Source: Sipunculus nudus
Taxonomy: Eukaryota > Annelida > Sipuncula > Golfingiida > Sipunculidae
DNA: 64,000 nucleotides
Direction of reading: 5' to 3'
NCBI GenBank assembly: GCA_026874595.1
Contig: CM049306.1
Coordinates: forward strand, 77,404,142 to 77,468,141
Shown here: in pieces, positions 56,352 to 64,000 of the stretch
Layout of the letters: each line of letters opens with the position of its first letter
Numbering within the stretch: position 1 is the first letter of the stretch
Translations under genes and position numbers: made by a program
Notes under the pieces: generated by a model
Databases searched by the model: none
Seen by the model: the letters and a program-made list of their open reading frames with translations, nothing else
Told to the model about the DNA's origin: nothing

Positions 56352-59300
56352 GTAAGTTGTTTTGATGACTTAAAACGCTGAACTGTGCCGCCATGCGCAG
56401 GTCGAATTTAGCCATGTCAGCGGGGCACATTGCATTGTCAATTCACGTTCTCTCACTGTGGTCGACCCATAGTTCACCGTGCAGTGACCCCCTCCCGCGG
56501 GTTCTTTACCTGTATTGGCATTTATTACACGTGCTCTGCAACTCTAAACGTTAGTTTATCATGTGTTAATGATCAACTTCTAGGAATCATATATATCCTA
56601 TATAATTTATATCCGATTTATTTATAATATTTTATTCATGTTTACCAATGCTATATTGCAATTAATGCCGGCAATAACTTTAACTTAGTTTAAGATTCCT
56701 TCAGCAGTGATCGACTTGACTGAAGGTAAAAAATTAGGCACTTCGCACTTGATCAAGCTGATGATTTGTACAGTTCATATCAGTTTTAGGGTCAATTTGT
56801 CACAAATGGTGCAGTTGTAACTTGAAAGGATATTTGTATTTGCTTTTCGTTTTTGTGCGACTTCAGGTGTAAGCATGAGTAAGGTTGTTGACTGGATGTA
56901 TTTCAGGACATGCATACACGGATGGTTAATAAATTAACACATGATAATAATGACTTTGTGTATTATAATAACTGAGTCAGTTGTGGCAATGAGTCGGCAA
57001 GATTTTTAAAGATCTAGCTATAGCCGCTAAAGTGTGTAGGCCTTACATTTGTCAGATTGGTAAAATACATGATGTGGTTTGGTACAAATAAGTTAAAGGT
57101 TGATTTTGCATTACATTTTCATTATTCATGTGTGAAGTCATATTGAATAAACTAACCACATGAGACGACCTTTGATCCAAATGACACATCTGATACAGGC
57201 AGTCACAGCTGGAGCCAGTGCCAGCTACTGACCTAATAAATGCAGGTTAAATTCCATTTAGATAAATTAAAAAGCCCTGTAGCCATATATATGGGAAATA
57301 ATGGGACCTGTTTGTTTTTAAGCTTGATACACCTCCTATGTTGGTACATGTGCCTCTAAATTTGACATTAATTGATGACATTTTTAGCTTATGCACCCAT
57401 TGATTTCACAATTGGTCAGGTGGTACATTGTTATAAATATTGTTACCTGAATACAACTACTAATATAAGATAATAAGTATAACTAAGGCCAAAAAAAGTA
57501 TGGTTCTCAGGCACATTTTTAAAACCAATGCAGGCAGATGATAATTTATTTTTTACCTTTTTTGTATGTTTCAATAAAAAAGTCTTATGACAAGGGAAAA
57601 GCATTAAAATAACAATGTTTTCGTAAACAGGTAAAAGCACTACATAACAAAGGAAATCTGTGCAAATTGTATTAATTATTTCATCTTCTTGAAAAATTTT
57701 TGATGCGAGAGGTGAAATTGATGTGGACTGTGCCTGAGAACCATACCTTTTATTTTTTCACCTCATACATTTCTTTAAAAAAAAAAACCTGGAAAATCTA
57801 AATGGTTCAAGGGAACTGCAACTCATGATGAATTGTGTGTCACTGTCATATGATTGTTGTGATATACTGTTACAGGTACTGTATATATAGTGTTAGGTTT
57901 CACATGTCTAAGAGTCATGTTAAGTTGTTGACGAATGGAGGTCATTTGGTATAAAAAACAGTTCAGCATGTAAACCTTCTTGAGAATTATAAATAGAAAC
58001 TGTTGATGCTAGATATAATATCAAACTTGTAGAAATAAGCATTTATAGTAACTGGCCAACTTAGAACTGGCCCTGTCACAAATATTTGTTTGCAATTGAC
58101 TTAACTAGTGAAAAGTATCTCCCAAAAGAACCCTATTCTGTGACATTCTGTTTTAAAAACAACCTAGAAACAATGCATAGGTGTTACTTGAACCAGTCGT
58201 GGTTTATTACTCGGTACATGCTATGGCATAACTTTTCGACAGAAGATGGGGAAACTGTGTTTTGTATTAATATAATATATATAATTCACATGATTATATG
58301 TATTGCAAGAAATATTTTTAATTAGTCTGTCAACAGCGCTTGAAATCTGCATTATAAAAGACATATTTTCAGACATCACACAAAATTGCAATTGTCACTC
58401 TTTGTGGGTTGTAACTGATAATTATAGAGGGGAATTTGTTCATGTTGGGGCAGTAGTTGCAGTACATTTTAGAGGATAATCAGATATGCTTACACAGGTC
58501 TCACATTTTCATTAATGTGAAAATTGTGAGAAGTGTGGGTAATTAGTAACAGCTGAAAATATGATTAACAAATCATGTCAGAAAATGTGTACTGGCATTG
58601 ATGTGAGATTACATATATACCAAATGTTTCTTTGATGTACACCTAGTGGAATAGTAGTTGATTGAATACTCTGACAGATTTCATGTAAAACCATGATTAA
58701 GTATTTCAGCTGTAGGTTTCTAACAGTGCTTTATATGGTGAAAATGTTTTCAAACAAACAGTTCCTCAAAATCTGCAGATATATAAACAAAACCAGTGAG
58801 ATTCTGAAATATTTAAGTGAAATGATGAGGTCTGGAGAAACGGGGGTCAGGTGCCTATTAAAATATATATATATTTGAAAATATAAACTTGACACTGTCT
58901 GTTTTGATATGATAACAAGAGCATTTTACTAGTTTGTTTGTCCAGATCTTAGGTTCTATGTTTAGTAAAAAAAATTGGAATTTCAATGAGTGGCATTGAG
59001 TGCTATTGCGACGTTTGGTTTACCATTATATGAATCATTGGCTGGTCTTAGTGGTCTAGACCAGACAAATCTATGCATGATACTGTCAAATGATACATGG
59101 CCCCTGCAGCAGTATTTTTATTGGATAGCTCGGTGAAAGCGCCCAGTTTGATGTCCGAAATTGTACAAGCTTGTGCGTGGTTAGAGTTTCACATCCCTGA
59201 CAGTGTATGTTCAGTAATTGGATGACCTCTGCAGGAATCAGCTAACTTGGCTCAGGTAATTTGTTGTATATTACTTGTTCACAAATGTTTGAATTGGAGA

Positions 59301-60962
59301 ATTCTGAATGATTCTTAACTAAATTGCTAAACATGAACCTGATTCACTCTATGAACCCTTTTGTTACTCTTGTCAGGGTTATACAAATTTCAGTTCATGA
59401 TTTATAATATATATCAATTTGTTCATAATATACTGGTATACTCTTGGCTAAGTATTTGTTATTTGGATGTTAATTGATTCTGATATTTTTTGACACACTT
59501 TTAAAATAAATGTTTAAAGTTCATATAGTTTCCAAAACAAGTAAATGCTTTTTTTTTGCCTATACAGTTATGACTCTATAGAATCTGCAAATAAAAAACC
59601 AAAGTAGCTTTTAATAATTGCAATTTTCAAGAAATGTTATCCTTGTTATAAATGCTCATTCAATAATGACTGTAATTAAGTTGAAAACATTTTTGTTTAC
59701 AATTTTCATAATTTCTTGCAACTCTGGCATTACATGGTGAACATTGTGATTATTAAACCTCTGCCAGGAAGGTTTTAGGTTTTTCATTTTGAACTCATAA
59801 AAAATTAACAAATTTAAATGAAATTTGTTTCGGGTTGGGTAACGCCCAAGGAAGAGTTGAATAAATTTTTGGAGATAATTTGGATCACCCTAATTAAATA
59901 TATTGTTAATTCAAAGTATTATACCATTCTTACACCACGGGGATGGGGAGATTCCTTGTCCCCAGAGAAACCACCCCATTCATAGCTATTAGTGCCAGTT
60001 TTGATTAGCAAATGACCAGGTTAATCCCTGTCACTGAGGTGTGACATGAATACTTGATTAAAGGGATCCTTGTTGGGATTACAGGTACTCATTCATGACT
60101 ACATGCACACACATATAGGTAATATATATATAGAGCCAAAAAAAAAAGGTATGGTTCTCGGGCACCGCCAACGTAAATGTTAACCATCCACATCAAACAT
60201 TTTTATTTTGATTTTTATCTTTCAAGAAGATAAATAATACAATTTATGTAGTGCTTTTATCTGCTTAGAAAAAAAATTGTTTTATTCATGCCTTTTCCCT
60301 GATCATATGACATTTTTATCGAAACATACAAAAAGGTAAAAAAAATACTGCCCGCCCGCACTAATTTCTGAACAAAATGCCTGAGAACCATACCTTTTTT
60401 TACTGTGGCCTAAATCACTCTTAGACGTCTTCTTCACTGTCAACTACATAATTCAAGTTGTTCTTTGTAAATTTTTAACTGTATTCCATTATATATAGAT
60501 AAGAATACAAGTATATATAATATCTGATATTAAAGTATCCATTGTTCATTGATTCAAAGTTCATATTGCCTGCCACGTGTATGACTTTTCTGATCAGGTG
60601 ATCATGTGAAGTGGCAAAATGATGACACTACCGTACATTGTTTGTTTCACAGTTTATTTCCTGTTACATTTCAGATGACAGTGATAATATCAATGATATA
60701 ATATTCCGTATAGGTGAAGTCTTTGTTTGCTTGTATCAGCATAGTGTATTTAATGTTCTTAGGTTGCCCAGGTAATTGTTACTTAGGCTAGATCTTGTGC
60801 TTGCATGCTGTTCCTTAGATAATGTCAGGTTGTGGTCATTTGCTTGTCTGATGTATTCCATGTCACAGGCTATTCCTAGAATAATATGTTTCTGACTCTT
60901 TATGTTAGCATATATATGATTATACCAGTACATCAATTATGCCTATGCATAGTTTACCCATG

Positions 60963-61005
<43 letters not shown>

Positions 61006-63878
61006 GTGCCAATAAATCGATAAAATTATTGATGGGTTATTTTCATTCAAAATCAATGAAATGAATTGCATTTGTGCATAATTGATAAAAAACTATAAAA
61101 TATGCACATGCAAAGCATCTTATCCTGTCAGAGGTATTTGACATTAATTAGTGAACAACATCCAAATGGAACCTTAAGCAGCCAACAATCATCCCACAAT
61201 AAGTGGCCCTTCGATGCGGGTGGTGTACATTTAACACTATTTACTGGGGACAATATTTTAGGCACTTGTATATACAGATTTTAAGGTAATATAGAAAGTA
61301 CATAAAATAAATGATTAATAATTGATCATTGATCATTTTTATTTTTCAGTCACTGATTATGATTTTAAAACCCAATTCATACCACTTCTATGTATACCGG
61401 TTAATTGAGACACTGTCAAAATATTTCACCATTTGGACTGACCGATAAACTCTGTTTATCTTTTTTTGTTTACCAAAAAAATGTCATCAATTTTTCCCTT
61501 ACATATACTGAGTCTGAAATAACCATTCAGTCAAAAGATACTCTGGTATGTGTCACAACTGTTAAATGAATGTTATAGATTTCTTACAAAGAGAATCAAT
61601 GCAGATAGCTTATTGTGTCTAGGCTTTGTAAGTACTAGATAGCATATCAGCTGTGATAAGGTCATGCTTCTTTGAGATAAGATATTACCCAAAGGGTCTA
61701 ACAGAGGAATTTATTCCTAAGAGGGTCATTTAAATGCTAAATTTATATTTTGTAGATTTGAATGGTTTTTTTTTAAATTATTTATTTATGTACATTCATG
61801 AAACATTTTATAAATGGTTAGAAATGTCATGTAAGTTTTTTTGTATTGGATTTACATTTGATAAAACTGAAAAATGTTGTCCTGCATCAAGACCAACAGA
61901 AATTTCATACTGTTATCAAGTGTTTGGTTTCACCCCTATTAATTGTAACATCTGTCGGCCTTTTATCAGTTGTCATCCTTTCATTGTCACATGACTTTTT
62001 AAAATTTTCCTTTGTTATGTGATGTGTTATCAGTATGTAAACAATATTAATAGTTATATATTGCCTTCCCATCAAATGACTAGGAGGACATCAGTTATTA
62101 TCTCTTTCTGCAAAATTTAGAAACCCTTCATGTACAATGTGTGTCTAAATGTGTATATGTTACACCTGTCCTTTGAAGTAGGTGTGACATCTTCTGAGCC
62201 AAAACCATAAAACACATTTTTAATTTGCTATTTTTCTACTAAATGGTTCGTGCTACCGTGTGACACTCAGATAGCCAAACATGTGCATTAGCAATTTTAT
62301 CTTGTGTAAATTAGCTAAAAAAGGACCTGTATTTCACCGTACAAAGTTACACAACATTTAATGTATCAGTTATGCAATACCCCTGTCCACCTGGTTTTAT
62401 TGTGTCCAATTTCTATCACATTTATTTTTTAGCAAATGAATTCAGCAGGGATCACGTGGCATAATGTTATCATAAATGCTGATAGGATCAGCTGGCTTGA
62501 AATAAATGTCTTTTATTGTCAATTTGTCATTTGATGATCTTATGTAGAAGCACTCTGAGGAATAGCTGGATATCTAATCATGTCATCACTTCAGAATAGG
62601 TCATGTGTTTATTCTTGTGACACAGAAGTTGTGTGTCACTGTGTTAGATATAGGCTATTTATATAGGGGTCACAGGAACATGTTGCATGTAATTGTTACA
62701 TCACATACACCTGACAATTACAGTTGTTATCTCTGTGACATAATAATGTACCACTATATTGCTGATAGGCCAAAAGTTATTTTGTAGTAATATTTTCTCA
62801 TTAATGTAAATTTTAATTTTGATAAATGAGTATGTAAGAAATGTGATAGTATTTCTTTATGACAACTAGTAAGTTACCAAATCAAACTGTTAATGTTTCT
62901 TTTCTGCAGTTGTCACACCAAATTACATGGTAATTGCATTCAAAAATACCTCCACCCTTCTGAAAATTAAAAAAAAATGGGCATGTAAAAGTTGGAACTG
63001 GAAGAAAGGTTGGTGAGAGAAGCAGTAATTACACTTGTTGTTAATGGTTTCCTAGTTGAAGGCAAGCCAACCATTTCTTGTTTTTCATTAACAGCCAAGT
63101 TATCATTAACATGATAGAGACCCCTCCCCCCCCCCCCCCCCATTGCTGGTGCATATTGCTGCCATTTAATACAGTTTATATCAACCCAACACATGATGTC
63201 CCATCTGACCAACCACCCATAATGAAATCAACAAGCATCACTGATCTTGTGATGTCACTCTGTTCAATAATGCACTCCCCTGGAATGAAATGACAAGCAT
63301 CACAGGTTGTGTGACATTACTTTACTCAGTGAAGCAAGGCTCCAGAATGAAACTGACAATATACTAGGACCCTGATTGTGTGAAGGAGCCAGTGGGTGTA
63401 TTTTTTTAAGTATTTCACTTGTGTGCTGCATAAAAATACAGTGACTATGCAAGTTTGATTGTGATGATGTGTGTCCATTTAGTAATATTAATATGAAATG
63501 GGTATTGCCTCCATAATTGCCTTCAGGCAGCTGTATAATTCCTCAGGCCTTTAATGGATATACTGTCCAAAGGCTAACATGAAAGCCATACAAAAAAAGG
63601 CAGTTAAATGAAATATAAATATTTAACCTATGTATATCATTTAACCTTCTTGGATTATAATGCACTAATACATAGCGCAGGTTGTACACTTGCATTAGGA
63701 TGCTTAAATTGTTTTAAAATTTGAATAAAAGTGTTTATATGCAGCTTTTCTCTTGTTTAGGCATCCAACATCATGCTGTTCAGCAGCAGAGATCATGTCT
63801 GTTCTCTTCTTCAACACCATGAAGTACAAGGTCCAGCAGCCACGAGACCCAGCAAATGACAGATTTGTCATGTCAAAG
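56245..63878 (+). CDS. TKT: Transketolase, first two coding exons (gene continues past the window)
   Basis: Transketolase is the cytosolic thiamine diphosphate enzyme of the non-oxidative pentose phosphate pathway; it moves two-carbon ketol units between sugar phosphates. The two exons encode the N-terminal 75 residues of a protein usually about 620 long. They align without gaps to vertebrate TKT ([20 protein letters not shown], then [15 protein letters not shown]). His37, which in the human enzyme lies in the active site near the cofactor, is conserved at the same number. The next exon, beyond 64000, should begin with the GHA motif. Confidence 0.96.
56352..57485. other. TKT intron 1, first part
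   Basis: AT-rich intron without recognised features. Confidence 0.5.
57486..57758. repeat. GGTATGGTTCTCAGGCA MITE (copy 2)
   Basis: It begins AGGCCAAAAAAAGTATGGTT and TCTCAGGCAC, and ends GTGCCTGAGAACCATACCTT. The termini are near-perfect inverted repeats of about 25 bp. The interior is the inverse of copies 1 and 3 (TTATGACAAGGGAAAAGCAT against TGCCTTTTCCCTGATCATAT). Confidence 0.85.
57759..60131. other. TKT intron 1, middle part
   Basis: AT-rich; no exon, RNA gene or repeat that I can support. Confidence 0.5.
60132..60412. repeat. GGTATGGTTCTCAGGCA MITE (copy 3)
   Basis: It begins AGAGCCAAAAAAAAAAGGTA and TGGTTCTCGGGCACC, and ends ATGCCTGAGAACCATACCTT then ACTGTGGCCTA. It is the best-preserved member in the window, 281 bp, with the CGCCCGCA block also found in copy 4. 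Confidence 0.85.
60967..61002. repeat. (TA)n microsatellite
   Basis: About 17 TA units in TKT intron 1. Confidence 0.95.
61003..63760. other. TKT intron 1, last part
   Basis: AT-rich, with a run of 15 C (63126-63140). ORFs of 60-86 codons show no homology. I see nothing else in it. Confidence 0.5.
63761..63878 (+). CDS. TKT: TKT exon 2
   Basis: The acceptor is TTTTCTCTTGTTTAG at 63760 and the donor is AAG|GTCAGT at 63879. The first base completes Gly36, then [39 protein letters not shown]. This covers the start of the ThDP-binding N-terminal domain; the exon stops just before the expected GHA motif. Confidence 0.96.
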
Positions 63879-64000
63879 GTCAGTACCGGCTTATTATGTA
63901 TGCGACTCAGTCATTGAAGCCAGATCTGTGAAAAAATGAAATGATCATTTAAAGGGTATTCAGGAGGAATGGTTCCCAAGTCAGTACATAATGTTGGAAT
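63879..64000. other. TKT intron 2, start
   Basis: Intron sequence running off the window; nothing further to note. Confidence 0.6.

Noticed and set aside
1-64000. CRISPR arrays, operons or other prokaryotic systems
   Set aside because: The window is clearly eukaryotic; the tandem repeats are minisatellites and transposon sub-repeats without CRISPR-type repeat-spacer structure.

Overview
The window is AT-rich, intron-rich animal nuclear DNA. Short exons of conserved metazoan genes are separated by kilobase introns and by about 30 kb of repeat-dominated intergenic DNA. The repeat families (two recurrent elements bounded by GCGAACCTGTG and GCTCAGCTGA inverted ends, several MITEs, long runs of C/G and TA) together with the protein divergence suggest a lophotrochozoan, most likely a bivalve mollusc. 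That placement is inference; the gene identities are much firmer.

Left part (1-31.9 kb, + strand): the 3' part of CADPS (CAPS / UNC-31, the priming factor for dense-core vesicle exocytosis). Nine coding exons between 2778 and 26113 encode about 285 C-terminal residues and end in a stop. They join in consistent phases and read through the end of the MUN region to the C-terminal tail. A long AT-rich, mostly unique stretch (26114 to about 31850) is best read as 3' UTR and downstream flank. The introns hold a Harbinger-like element with a TTA duplication (5115-6420), a hAT-like element with an 8-bp duplication (7251-8345), smaller MITEs, a 30-bp minisatellite, and large elements carrying regularly spaced copies of the palindrome GGTGGCGCCACC. 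Three features of the CADPS locus stand out: six tandem copies of one 3' splice site in front of the first exon seen here; a copy of an upstream CADPS exon misplaced in the following intron, in a compatible phase but ending in a stop; and a candidate short alternative last exon.

Middle part (32-56 kb): intergenic, built of nested repeats. It includes full and partial copies of the two main families, a 326-bp tandem element with two palindromic cores, a 165-bp tandem array with YY1-like and E-box motifs, a Helitron-like 3' end, a decayed Ty3/Gypsy reverse-transcriptase fragment, and MITE fragments. I recognise no intact gene here; one 156-bp exon-like ORF (52650-52805) is noted at low confidence.

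Right part (56-64 kb, + strand): the first two coding exons of transketolase (TKT), at 56245-56351 and 63761-63878, separated by a 7.4-kb intron with two copies of one MITE family. The gene continues beyond the window. CADPS serves regulated secretion and TKT the non-oxidative pentose phosphate pathway. Nothing in the sequence links them functionally, although both also lie on human chromosome 3p.
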